A stretch of DNA of 64,000 nucleotides from Lasiodiplodia sp. COLG20 (Eukaryota > Ascomycota > Dothideomycetes > Botryosphaeriales > Botryosphaeriaceae): assembly GCA_009801085.1 (NCBI GenBank), contig VNWV01000038.1:39939-103938 (forward strand), given 5' to 3'. Positions 1 through 11,149 of the stretch are shown here, one piece after another. The translations under genes and the position numbers were made by a program. Position 1 is the first letter of the stretch. Each line of letters opens with the position of its first letter. A model generated the notes under the pieces. It made no database searches. It saw only the letters and a list, made by a program, of their open reading frames with translations, and was not told where the DNA came from.

Positions 1-1569
1 CCTGACCCACTCAGCCACAAGCAGCCCAGTGGAGAATCCGTCGATCCTAATCGCCTGAGCATCGATCTGCCTCGTCGTTCAAACTCGTTGTCCAGGCCTG
101 CTTTGCTGAAAAGGCACAAGACGACTGATAGCTTGAGTAGCCTTGCGTCCATCCAAGAGGGCAAGGTAAGCAGAGGTCGCAAAGAAGGGAAGGAGCCAAG
201 TTCGGCCGTTAGCAGGTTCTTCAAGGATGTGGGACGAGAAGGATCAAAAGCGAGGAAGTTTATCTTCAAGAAGGACAAGCCGCCGGAAGAGGCAGACGAG
301 GATTCGTCGTCTGATGGCGAGATGTCATCTACGTCAGACACGGACGACGAGATGTCCAAGAGCGTCGTGAAGCGTCGGCCAAAACCAATCTCACGGACTG
401 GAACTGATACAGGGCTCTCGGATGCGTCTGACGTGTCGGACCGGCGACAAGGCTATGCACTACCAACCTTCAAGTCCGCCGCCTCACAGGATCAGAAGCG
501 TGATCCATCAGAAACTCGACGTGGACGTACTCGGCCGTCGCGCTTTGATCGTCTGGCTCCGCCACGCCTCGACACCAATGTCAGCCGGTCATCATCTCCC
601 GGCGCTATCCAAGTAGAGCACGTGAGAAATAGCGTTCGAGCCCGTTCCGAAGGTCCTGTCTCTCATTCCCACTCGCGCTCCCCATCCGCCGTCCGTCGCC
701 GCATGACCAAACTTTTGGAACTGCCAGGCGGAGTCGGACGCGCCGGATTCCCCCCATCCGAGCTCTCCCGCCTACCAGTCGAGCGCAAGTACAGCGACCG
801 ATCACCGGCCCGTCCTTCACCACAGCGCCACTGGAGCATCACCGACGAGGACACCCAACGCCGCGCTTCGGCAAGCCACCACCCCTGCGCCGCCTCCATC
901 ATGGCCAACAAGCGCACCGACATCGCCCGCATCCAAGCCCTCCTCCTCTGCTCCGGCATCAAAGCCGCCGAGCTCGCCCGCCGCGCCCACACCGTCCCGG
1001 ACACGCCTCCTCCCTTCCTCCTCCGCGCCGCCGAAACCGCAGCAGAAACAGACGACGACGCTGACGCCGACCCCTCCAACATCGAAGAGATCCGCAAACA
1101 CACGGCCCTCATCCCCACCGTCGCCCGCAAGGAACAGCACGTCCTCGCCGCCCGCATCCTCGCTTCCGACCTCGAGGCCGGCGCCGCGGCGCTGGCCCGC
1201 GCCATGGACCGCTTCCGCGCGGAGCAGGTCCGCGAGCTGCACCTGCGCTGCGAGCGCCTGCGCATCGAGCTCGGCGACCGCCTCACGCCGCGCTGCCACG
1301 CGTGCGCGGATGATGCGGATGCGTTTACCAGAGAAGTCACGAGCGGCGCGACGTTGGCGGTGAAAGCGGTGGCGGATCGCGTCGATGCGATGATGAGGGC
1401 GCGGAGGAGGCGGATGAGGTGGGTGCGCAGGTTTGGGTGGATGTTGTTGGAGTGGTGTGTTTTGGGGGTTATGTGGTGGGTTTGGTTGGTGGTTGTTGTG
1501 GTGCGGACCGGGTTGGCGGCTGTGAGGGGGGTGGGGAGGGGGGTGAGGTGGTTTTTGTGGTTGGAGTGA
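1..1569 (+). CDS. C-terminal part of an unrecognised tail-anchored protein (5' end outside window)
   Basis: The reading frame is open from the first base, so the gene begins upstream of the window; 522 codons are visible and the stop is at 1567-1569. I do not recognise the family. The visible part is first low-complexity, rich in Ser, Arg, Pro and acidic runs, as in a disordered cytosolic region. Around 880-1420 it becomes Ala/Arg-rich and predicted helical (coiled-coil-like, heptads of Leu and Ala). It ends with a basic cluster (MMRARRRRMRW), one or two Trp/Val-rich hydrophobic segments coded at about 1432-1515, and a short basic tail ending WLE. This layout suggests a protein anchored in a membrane by its C-terminus and facing the cytosol. 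Base use is GC-rich in the helical part and turns G/T-rich over the anchor, which follows from Trp, Val and Gly codons. Function unknown. Confidence 0.75.
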   Translation, partial: PDPLSHKQPSGESVDPNRLSIDLPRRSNSLSRPALLKRHKTTDSLSSLASIQEGKVSRGRKEGKEPSSAVSRFFKDVGREGSKARKFIFKKDKPPEEADEDSSSDGEMSSTSDTDDEMSKSVVKRRPKPISRTGTDTGLSDASDVSDRRQGYALPTFKSAASQDQKRDPSETRRGRTRPSRFDRLAPPRLDTNVSRSSSPGAIQVEHVRNSVRARSEGPVSHSHSRSPSAVRRRMTKLLELPGGVGRAGFPPSELSRLPVERKYSDRSPARPSPQRHWSITDEDTQRRASASHHPCAASIMANKRTDIARIQALLLCSGIKAAELARRAHTVPDTPPPFLLRAAETAAETDDDADADPSNIEEIRKHTALIPTVARKEQHVLAARILASDLEAGAAALARAMDRFRAEQVRELHLRCERLRIELGDRLTPRCHACADDADAFTREVTSGATLAVKAVADRVDAMMRARRRRMRWVRRFGWMLLEWCVLGVMWWVWLVVVVVRTGLAAVRGVGRGVRWFLWLE

Positions 1570-2895
1570 GTGATGGACTCAGTGTGTGTGTGTGGTGGAA
1601 AAAGAATTATTCCTTGTTTGTGTTGGGTTGGTGGTGGTTGGTTGGAGAGGAGTGTGACGTATCGGAGTGGGTTGTGTGTAGATCTGATACCCCGGCTGTG
1701 TGGTAGACACAGTGGTTTTTTGTCTTTCACTTGCTTTTTCCTTTTTGTCTTTACTTTCTCATTCTCTTCCCCCCTTTCTTTTTGTTCTCTCACCTCGTTT
1801 TGAAGCGCGGCGTTTTGGGTGTGCGCCTTCATTTCTCTTTTTTTCTTTTCACTATACCTTATAGCCACTCAATCGTAGTCAAGTAGTAGTAAAGTTTGTT
1901 GTTCATCTGGATGAAAGGGGATTGGAGACTGGTGGACGCCGATAAAAAAATCTTTGGGAAAGGGAGGGGGGATTTGGTAATGGACTGACGGTTGGCGCGG
2001 TAGGTATATAGTGGTTTTATTTTTTGGTCGACGTTTGATAGGTATTATTATTAGTAGGCGGCGTTCATAGATGGTACATACCATTCATTTGGATGAAGAA
2101 TATCATGGTCTTGCCTTGAATTGAATCCATAAGCTGTAGTCTCAACAAGCTCATGCACGGACCAAAGTATCTTTATGCCTAGAATTCCTGGTATGAAAAA
2201 TTACAACAGTCACCGAGCGTGGCTTTGGTAATGACTCAGTAAGTTCCATTCACATCTGGTTTTCTATGAAGAGGCGCGGCAGCCGCCCATCAGCGTGAAT
2301 ATGGTTGTCCGTGTCCTGTCGACTGCTCAAAACAGCAGGTGTCAGTGAATTTAACCTCTCACATCATCCATAAGAGCGCAGTCGTCCACTGGTCGAAGAT
2401 ACTGTTATTCTGTGAGCTAGCGTTCAGAGATACCACCGCTCTGTAACACCAAAAAGAACTCACAGCAACGCAACAATAAATAATCCTGGAAGGCCTCTTG
2501 CAGTCGATTGAGTCATTTTCACAAATGACCGGAAATCAATTGCTTGAGCTTTAGCGAGAAGAAGAACTCTAACCTTTTATCATCAAGATCCATAAGCATA
2601 GCCTCACTCCATGATGATTTTTCTACATTTTCCATAGTGCTTCTCATGCCGCAGTGGCGAAACAACCCTGCATATTCATCCCACATTCGGCTTACCAACC
2701 AGTAGAATCGCCAGCATTTATCTTGCGTGATCCAACGCCTTTTGCACACAATACGACACCGCGTCGACACCGCATTAGCACCGCATCAACACCGCGGCGA
2801 CAGACACATCTGTCACGGTCTTCTAATCGCTTTGAAATATAAGAAATCTAACACATCGCCAATGATGAAGAAACATACTGCGCTTCAATTTCAAC
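1570..2895. other. Intergenic; no gene seen
   Basis: It holds the 3' flank of the upstream gene (G/T-rich, then pyrimidine-rich with runs of T and C at about 1718-1860) and the promoter of the MFS transporter. Short frames on both strands show no recognisable motif or codon bias. No tRNA or repeat was recognised. Confidence 0.6.
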
Positions 2896-5089
2896 ATGTC
2901 TCGATCTTCGAGCGAAGTCTCTTCGCTATCTTCGTCACATTCAAGCACCCGTTCGCATTCCCGGGAAGAATCCTCTACTGAAGAGAGGGAGAATCTTTTA
3001 CTACCTACGGACCATGTCAGTTCTCCCCCTACTTGAGGCACCGGAAATGAGAACTGAATGTTCTACGTTTTGTAGCCATCATCCAGCAAGGATCCCCCGA
3101 CGACGTCGAATAAAAAAGTCGCCCAGATTTTGGCCATTATACTAATCGGTATGAATAAGTAAAGCAATTTTTCGTTGTTATTACTAAAGAGGTAATACGG
3201 GAAAACAGGTGTTTTTCTCGCTGCTTCGGATATCAACATCGTAATTGCTACTTATGCATTGATTGCCTCGAAATTCAACGAGCTCGAAAATGCGAGCTGG
3301 ATGCTTAACAGCTACACCTTGGCTTTGATCGCCACCCAGCCTTTGGTAAACAGGATATCATCGCTTCGGTCGAACCGGCTGGACTAACGCAGAAATAGCT
3401 GGGAAAGCTGTCCGATATTTTCGGCCGAAAATATGTGCTACTTCGCTCGTACGCAATCTTCGTTGTAGGCTGGTAAGGAATCTTCTGTGATTTAGTTTCT
3501 ACTTTTCTGCTAACACGTCGAAATTAGTCTTGTGATGTAATCAGTATTCTCCCTCTGCCTAGGGATTCTCGCATTAACGTTTGGCTTCCCAAGTGGCATG
3601 GCGCCCTCTCTATGGGTTATTGTAATCGGTCGCGTGCTCTCTGGTATTGGATGCGCCGGCATGGTGGCTCTGGTTTCCATTATCATTACCGGTAAGTACC
3701 ACCGCATGACTGTTTTGCCCAGGGAAATGCTGAGACTTGAGCGAAATCACAGATCTCGTTCCCCTTCGAGACGTCGCCTCATGGCGAAGCTTCGTCAATG
3801 TCGTCACAACCACCGGAAGAATGCTAGGTGGTCCGCTTGGCGGACTGCTGGCTGATACAATCGGCTGGAGATGGTCAGTAGAGTCGACTCATGCCTATCC
3901 AGTCCTCCTTGACTAAAGCCGCCTCAGGTCATTCCTAATCCAAGTCCCCATGATGGCCATCGCCTCGGCTCTCGCCTGGTTCATCATCCCCGCAAACATC
4001 CCCGAATCCTCCACCGGCTCCGACCAACCCACGAAAGACAAACTCTCCCGCATCGACGTCGCCGGCTCCGCCACCATCATCTCCACCACCCTCCTCTTGC
4101 TCCTGCCCCTCGAGCTCGGCGGCAGACAAGTGCCCTGGTCACATCCCCTCATCTACTTCCTCCTGACCGCTGGCGTCATCAGCGGCTTCCTCTTCGCGAA
4201 GGCCGAGGCGCGCGCGAAGGAGCCGGTCCTCCCGCTCCCGCTCTTCCACGAGCCCGACTTCGTCCTCAGCTCCATCGTCACGGTCGTGCAGATGGCTGCC
4301 CAGTCGAGCATGATGGTCACGGTGCCGCTGTACTTCCAGATTACCGGCCGCGGCGGCGCTACCGCAGTCACGGCGACGGAGGCGGGCGCGCATCTTGTTC
4401 CTGCTGTGTTGGGGAATACGGTTAGTCAGTTGCTGAGCGGTGCCTTGATTAAGCGGTACGGTAATTACAAGGCTATCATCACCCTCGGGACTACTTGCAC
4501 GTCTGTCGGGTATCTCCTGATGCTGGTGCGCTGGAACGGGTCAACGGGATTTTGGGAAAGCCTCTACATCGTGCCTGGGTGGGTTCAAGAGCCGGTTCCA
4601 CGCTGCAAACCAATCACTGATTATGTGATGATTTAGTGGATTCAGGGCCGGTGCCGCCAGTTCCGCGCTGTTCATCTCACTCAGCGCTTCCTTGCCGCTA
4701 CCGCTCAGAGCGATTGGCAGCTCTAGCATTATCCTTTCGTCGTCTATCGGCTCAGTCATCGGCATTTCGCTAAGCTCTGCGATGCTCCAAGCTACACTGA
4801 GATACGGCTTGCGGACAGCAACGGAGATTGACGTCGGGAACCGGGACGAGTTCATCCGCAGATGCCTCGATACCATCGAGTTTGCTCAAAAACTCGACGG
4901 CAGACTGAAGGATGTCGTTGTTGCGCTGTACGTGAAGGGATTCAAGGGGACTTACAGTGAGTTATGCGCTTTGCCTTCCACCCTGTGTTTGAAGCTTCAA
5001 GCTAAGGGCTGTAAAAAGCAATATCGCTTGCCTGCTCTCTTTTAAGCACTGTTGCAGGGCTTTTTATCAAGAAGCGCTCGTTGGCTTGA
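2896..5089 (+). CDS. DHA2-type MFS transporter (Vba/Fnx1-like), 9 exons
   Basis: Proton-driven exporter of the 14-helix major facilitator class, plasma or vacuolar membrane; substrate unknown (relatives carry basic amino acids or drugs). Exons by frame and splice signals: 2896-3015, 3076-3148, 3209-3345, 3399-3472, 3594-3691, 3753-3873, 3928-4578, 4637-4956, 5019-5089, giving 554 residues, the usual length. The N-terminal ~40 residues are Ser/Glu-rich and cytosolic. Helix 1 carries ASDINIVIATYALIAS. Motif A, GKLSDIFGRK, lies at residues 112-121, followed by the helix-4 segment GRVLSGIGCAGM. The helix-5 stretch GGPLGGLLADTIGWRWSF spans the exon 6/7 join. The protein ends in a final hydrophobic helix and KKRSLA. 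Intron 4 (3473-3593) needs the distal acceptor at 3593; the nearer AG at 3527 would give a stop. The transported compound cannot be told from sequence. Confidence 0.88.
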
Positions 5090-5506
5090 ATTCTCCAGAA
5101 GCTCGGAATATATGGTGAATTAGATCGGCTTAATACAGCAGACTTTTTATGGATGAAAAGGTAGATACTGCAGGCGTTCATTGATGGCTGGGACGGTGAA
5201 ATAAAGCAGCGTCATTGACGCATGAACAGCTCATTTTGATACTACAGAAAGTATATAAGTACGATGCATCCACGAGTAGAAACAAAAGTTCTGTTCAATT
5301 TGGCACTGGAAACGATGTCTGGAGAAAGTCACAAGAAATTCAAACACTGCTTCTTCCCATCTCTTTCCTTTGCGCTCATTCATTTTGTAATTTTCCCTGG
5401 TCATATTCGCTCAAGATTGAGAAACTGTAGTCTTTGATGCATCTCAATTCTCTTGCATTGAAGGGGGAGTGCTTGGCCCAACATTTCGATGCAGAACACT
5501 GTCCTA
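5090..5506. other. Intergenic between convergent genes
   Basis: A 417-bp spacer between the 3' ends of the MFS gene (+) and the HeLo fusion gene (-). It is moderately AT-rich, as expected for 3' flanks. No gene or repeat seen. Confidence 0.6.
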
Positions 5507-8500
5507 TTATTCCTTCTTGAAAAGCTTATGGAGCAACTTCTTCGCCCGATGTTTTCCGCCTTTCTGCGAGCGGTTGCCTGACACGCTATTCTTGAGCAAA
5601 GTTTGAGTTCCGATCCCGGCTGCTGTAGATGTCTCTCCGGAAGAGGATTGTTCTCTTGAAACCTGTTGAGAAGGTTGCGTGGGCGCGATTTGTTTATCTT
5701 GTAAGCTTTGTTCGCCTATGCCCGAGGGAGCTTCCTGCGTGATAATTTGTTGTGATTCTTCAACGCGCACTTGCTCTGGTTCGGTACTCTTCTCAATCAT
5801 TGAATCAGCGATTGGTAAATGTTTGGTGGTCGACTTTTCGATTGGCAGCTGCCTATGTTCTTGACTTGATTCGCTTGTGGTGTCGATGCGTGATGAACGG
5901 GCTTGGCTGGAGCCGGGAATACTTTCATCGAAGAGAGGTTCGGAAACATCGGACGGTATTGAATCTTCCAAACCACCAGTCGCAGGGCTCTTCCATCTCC
6001 ATTTCAGGGGAATGTTGTGGGCCAAAATCATCGCCCCCTGAGACTGCAGAGATACAGTGCTTCCATGAGGCAATAGCGTGCATCTTTTGGACCGCAGAGA
6101 GTAATGTGGGAGCAAAGTTGGCTGTCCTGGGTGTCTCGTGTAGCCGCAGGTACAGAGATCGGAAAAATTAACGCTCTTAGAAAGCTTCTCTAAGTCCAAG
6201 CCAGCAAACGAAGGCGATTTCGTAGCTCTAATAAGGTCAGAACAGCAAGCCGCGAGATAATACCGCTCCTTTGGTAACTTTGCCCAGCGAGAGCAGAATC
6301 CTTCCGTGTGGGTCGGCTCAATGATGTCGCCAAAGCCTTTCGCGAACAGGGTAACTGCCCCGAGTCCACCGATGAAGTCGACCCATCCGTGCCCCATGGC
6401 CTCAAATGTAGCGACACTGGGGTAAGACATTCTCTTGTCTAGGAAACTTTCGAAATCCCACCCATCAATATGCTTCCGTGCTCTGCATTTCATGCTGAAA
6501 CCGTTCCGATCTGCTGGGTTCTGTTGATCCACCATTTGCTCCAACACTTTGCAGGTTCTCTGCACAACGTCTTGAAAGGTTGTATGGATCTCCTTTTTTT
6601 CAGTCGTTTCCTTTGGTGTACCGCCCGCCTCCTGGATAGTCTTCTTCTCGATTTTGATGTCATCGAGCTGCACTGGTCGAATTCGATTAGACACATCGCA
6701 TAAGACTTCTAGAGCCGCATCTGTGCCGAACTTATTCTCATTCGAAGCTTCGGGAATCTGGTTTGGCTCCAGCAAAATGGTGGATTTGAACGGCCCAGAG
6801 CATTTGTGTTGTAGAAGCGTTCTTACGATGTGCAAAAGCGCAGTTGTTCCGTTCACAAGCCAACCTCTTTTTTCGTTCTCATCCCAGAAGACTACAAAAG
6901 TCTCGTGGGCCCAAGCGAGCTGGTCCAAGTACCCGGAAAGCTCTACTCGAACAGGTTTGTGGGCTTGGCCAAGTGCGAAGCTAAATGCTGCGGTGACTTG
7001 ATATCCACCAGATATGGTGGCTCTGTCGAGTAAGCAGTCTCTACTGGGTCTTGGAAGGTCGGCTGTTTTCAGAGAATAATTTGCATGTTTGGTTCCTGTA
7101 AATATTTCTCTTAATATTTCTCCACACGATGAGCATGCAAGAAGGCTTACCAGCCAGCAGCTTTGCTTCAGAGCACCATCCGACGATATGCCTTTTCAAT
7201 TCCAATTCGGCCTTTCCAACGGCAAGGTGGGGTACCGTTACATCCCAGTAAGAAATTCGCTCTCGATCCTTCGCATAGAGCAGATGCCAGACCAAGATAT
7301 CATTTGCCATCATGGTTGGCACGAGCATGGTTGAGAATCCCTTGATGAAAGGTTTTCTGTTGAATTCTGTAACGTGATCCGTGTCGGCGAGCGCCGCCAT
7401 GATGTTTAAGGGTATCTCGAGTCCAGTGTCAGAGGACGACCTTCGGGGAATAGGAAACCCTTCTACCAGTACTGGATTGCGAAACATGTTGTGCCAGCAT
7501 TGCCCTTCCGTGGGTATGGGATCTTGCAGTAGTTTTGATTTGTTGAAATCGATACGGCAAGAAAAGCTGCGGACAGCATTCGTCTGATTCATGTCGGGAC
7601 GGAGATCGCGAATGAATGGCGTAAATGATGCGATTCCGTCACGGTATGGCGAAGAGCGAAGAGCTGTGCTGAGCCAAGAAAGCTGTTCTCCAAGCTCGGC
7701 GAGAGACAGTCCGATGCCACATGCTTGCACAAAGAATTTGCTATACTTCATCCACCCCGTAAGTCTCGTGTTATCGGGCATTGTGTCTGTGGAAGCAGAT
7801 CAGCATACGAAACAATAAGCAATGAGAGACTCACATGAGACTCTTTGGCCATCCCCTAATGCCACAACATCCTTGACAACTTTCAGAATCCATTCTCCAG
7901 TGGCTGGCCAGGTTTGCCTTAAGTACTGCTCCGTAGTCAACGCCTGAGCATCTGTTGCTGAACCTGTGACAGTAATGGCTTTCTCGATCGCTTTTGATGG
8001 AACCATGGGCTGATTGATCGTGGTCGCCTCCTGAGGGCTTTCAAGAAACTGTTGCTCCTCCAGAAATTTTTTCAGGTCCCATTCGACTTCGAATGTCAGT
8101 TGGCGGGTTTCAGTGGGTCGTTTTGCGCTGACTATCTGTGAAAGAGATAGGGAGGAGATGATTGTGTGTCTGATGGCATCGACGGCTCTAGGGCTCTCTA
8201 AATCCAGCAGCATTTCTTTTTTCAACTCCGCAAGAAGCCACTGATAGGCTGTCGTGCCGACAACGTATTCGTGGTATACGCTGTGATTTGGAAGATGAAC
8301 TCCTTTTCCTTCATCTGCACTATTATGTTGATTATAGAGGAGCTCTGGAAAGAGGGGTACCCTGACAAGGGATTTGCGGCTCGACTCCTTGCTTCTCCAA
8401 GGCAACCTAGAGGTGGACTGCGACCTTAGCAAAGGCCGCTTGTTTGTCGCAAGCTGGACCTGGTCGTCTAAGCTCGCGCTCCATAAAGAGGCTTGTCTCA

Positions 8501-9929
8501 TTTCCAGTGCTTCATGGGCTCGCGATACCGATAGGCCCACGGGACCCTCTTGGCCTAGCTGTTCGCCCGTTGATCTTCTCAGACTTCGACGCGGATCCCT
8601 GGCGCTGTGGTTATATTCCGACAACTTCCGCGGCGACAAGTCGGTATTGAGCGCGAAGGACAGGCGGCGTCTGAAGGTGGGGAATTTCGTTTTTTTCTTG
8701 GGCGGCGGTTTTGAACGAGGCTCCTCAATCGTATCAAGCCGATTTATTGCTCTCTCTTCTCGAAACCGTAGCAGTGCAGTTTCGGATAGTTGGTGTTCCT
8801 GAAGGATGAGAGATTTCTCAAAACGTGCAGCAATTTCCCTTGGGATTCATGCACATTAGCTTCAGACTCGTGTTTAAATTTGAATAAAAATCTCTTACGC
8901 TCTGTGCTTGTGTATGAGCACCGTGATATCGCAGTCCATTTTCTCTTCAGAATTCTGGCCCACTTTGAGCGCAAATGTTTTAAGAAGGTCAGGGAGTACT
9001 TTGTTAACCCTGCTGCACTGATCAGAGTTTTCAAGTTGAATTTTGTCAAGTAACTCATCAGTAAACTCGGTGACAAAGTCATTGACTTTGGAGTTCGAGG
9101 CCTCGGAGCCCCCTGAGTAATACATCTTGTCGCCTTCATCAGAGGCGAAGATCGCGACACTCTTCTTGATCGCCTCCGACAAGCACGGATCCTGGTCCAT
9201 AACAACATCCTTCAGCAGCGACATATCGGCATTTTCCCCCATGATTTTGACCTCGTCCTGACATAGCCTCTGCAGCTTCTCATGGAGCGCTATTTTTTGC
9301 GTCGGCGGGTATATCCTCTCCAGATCTCCCACCAGATTCGTTATATCCTCAATAAACTGATTGAAGAGTCTCTTCTGGCAAAACACCCACTGCTCCTTTC
9401 GTAACGCTCGCATTTTCTGCAAGGCTCGCGTATTCCGCTGCCGCGCGACTGCTAGGTTCTGCATCTGGTTGTGTATGGCGGAGATCTTGCTATCCATATT
9501 AGTCGCGGGATCGAAATTGGCGAGCGAAATGCCCGAGTTAGCGCTGTCTCTTAATAATGCGCCAGGAATTCCCTCCAACAGGTTGACAATTTCGCGGATA
9601 ATTCTCTGAGCCCGTCTGAGCTCATGGCCAACAACCGGAGGGGCATCGAGATTAGAATAGATGTTAACAGCCTCCCCCCAGCGCGACAGCCGGAGGCGGG
9701 CGTTGTCGAGTTTCAGTTGGCTGGTGCCAAAGTCCCGGCCGAAATTGGGGCCCAGCTGCACATATTCAAAGTACTCAACTGCTCTGTTGAAGTCGGCAGC
9801 GATCTGGATAGCATGGTTATCAGCTTCCATTGCGCGTTCGTTCATAGTGGTAGGATAGGCGTGAGCTGGAGCGCGAGAGGATTGCGAAGGGCGGGGTTTG
9901 AAGAGGCCGCGGATCTCAGCTGCATGCAT
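5507..9929 (-). CDS. HeLo-domain (HET-S-like) protein fused to a large uncharacterised fungal region, 1408 aa
   Basis: Four exons, 9929-8899, 8838-7835, 7786-7151 and 7062-5507 (introns 60, 48 and 88 bp), join in one frame to 1408 residues. Residues about 35-220 match the HeLo fold of fungal HET-S-type proteins: FEYVQLG (54-60), GRDF (64-67) and LSRWGEA (81-87) are near-diagnostic, followed by the usual long helices. HeLo domains are pore-forming cell-death or incompatibility modules. After a basic Ser/Arg linker comes a ~700-residue region that resembles a widespread uncharacterised ascomycete family (VYHEYVVGTTAYQWLL, ALTTEQYLRQTWP, GQCWHNMFRNPVLVEGFPIP, GWLVNGTTALLH, GWVDFIGGLGAVTLF). The tail is Gln/Ser-rich and ends in a polybasic amphipathic helix (RAKKLLHKLFKKE). 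No NACHT, NB-ARC or kinase signature is visible. Translation may start at Met1, Met29 or Met34; none gives the hydrophobic first helix usual in HeLo. Role in cell death is inference only. Confidence 0.82.
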
Positions 9930-10907
9930 AGCCTTCCAATACTAGCCTTGTGCGACATCGAAGGCACTAATACGCACAACGCTAAGAATAGAAATCAATA
10001 CGCGACTAACTAATGTTGAGCTAGCTCGAGAGTCGAGCCTAGTAGGCTGCGACGCATTGACTGCGCCTCAGAGTCATGTAAATGTGCGATTTATTAGGCT
10101 CATGCAGAATGATGGAGTGGTATCGTGAAGCAATGGAAACTAATACCTGACTCGAAAAAGGAAGGAAACTGCTTCAAGTTTGCGATGGATTCTAATCTGG
10201 AGCGGTAGACGAAGTTCAAAAGGAACTTGCGTCGGTTTTACGTGTGGGAAGACGCAGGGTGGCCGTACCACGAAGACTTTAGTCTTGATTTTTAAACTCT
10301 CACTGCCAGATTCGGAAAGAGAGCAGTTGCAATATCGTTTTGAACCAAAATGATCAGGATGATCAAATTATCCCATATCTTCGAGTAGAACTGACGAGTC
10401 GGCAGAGCCGGCTTCGTCACCAGCTCTGAAGTCGATGGAGGATTTGTTATCAGGCTTGGGTGCGGAGTATGCTTGGAAAACAGATTCGATGGTTGATACC
10501 GGTACTAGTGCGTGCTTTCATCTCAGATAAGTGATCATCTATCGTCCCATCCCATTGGGTGATCTTATCGTGTGCAGGACGCGTCCTAGCTCTCTCCCGA
10601 TTGGTGGAGGAGTTTGGGTTCCATCTATGCTGTTCGCAATAAGCCGTGACCTCCGCGGGCGCGTTTTCTTTTGAGAGGGGTAGTCCAGTTGATCTGCCAA
10701 ATCAGGGTTTGGTCTCTCAAATTGATTGGAGTCGGCACGGGAATGGGAAAAGTTTTTCTCAGGCGGACCGCTGTATTTAATAACGCCTACAATAAGTTTG
10801 AAATGACGAGTTCTTGTGCCCAACTTGGGTGGAAGCCCTCTTTTAAGGAACGGTGACCGAGGATTGGTTTAGGCGTGCGACTTCTCGAGCAGCGCCAGTT
10901 CGTAAAT
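9930..10907. other. Intergenic; no gene seen
   Basis: 5' flank of the HeLo fusion gene (transcribed leftward from 9929). Short frames lack family motifs. It ends at the left arm of the fold-back element. Confidence 0.55.
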
Positions 10908-11149
10908 GCTGGGGAGATACTACAGTCCCCTCTCGCAGCCGATGGCTAGCGTGGATTTAATTTTTGCTTACGTTATGGGTAGTTAAAGCTATTATCTGGA
11001 CGAGAATATTAAATTAAAAATTCTATATACACGTCCGGACGATAGCTTTAGCTACCCATATATGTCATTTCTCTAAGGTAGAGCTAGGGATCTACTATTC
11101 TTCACACTAGCCATTGGCTGCGAGAGGGGACTGCAGTCTCTCCCCAGCA
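10908..11149. mobile_element. MITE-like fold-back element with ~47-bp imperfect terminal inverted repeats
   Basis: The two ends are inverted copies of each other. The left arm starts TGCTGGGGAGA at 10908 and runs through CAGTCCCCTCTCGCAGCC. The right arm, read on the minus strand from 11149, starts TGCTGGGGAGAGACTGCAG and runs through the same CCCCTCTCGCAGCC core, with few mismatches over about 47 bp. A second inner inverted pair, ATGGGTAGTTAAAGC at about 10975 against GCTTTAGCTACCCAT ending near 11060, extends the palindrome around an AT-rich centre. There is no coding capacity. Size, structure and lack of an ORF fit a non-autonomous DNA transposon. I could not find a convincing target-site duplication, so the outer boundary is uncertain by several bases. 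Confidence 0.72.

Noticed and set aside
663..1868. 401-codon minus-strand frame over the first gene
   Set aside because: Arises from GC-rich third positions of the plus-strand gene; Arg/Ala/Ser composition only.
3528..3600. In-frame TAA at 3538-3540 in the MFS transporter, suggesting a pseudogene
   Set aside because: It arises only if the acceptor at 3527 is used. The acceptor at 3593 keeps frame and gives C-G-M-A-P-S-L-W followed by GRVLSGIG, the expected family sequence, so the gene appears intact.
5507..8639. Three separate minus-strand genes (5507-6928, 7041-7781, 7800-8639) besides the HeLo gene
   Set aside because: Their ends coincide with good splice donors and acceptors, phases match, and together they make continuous family sequence.
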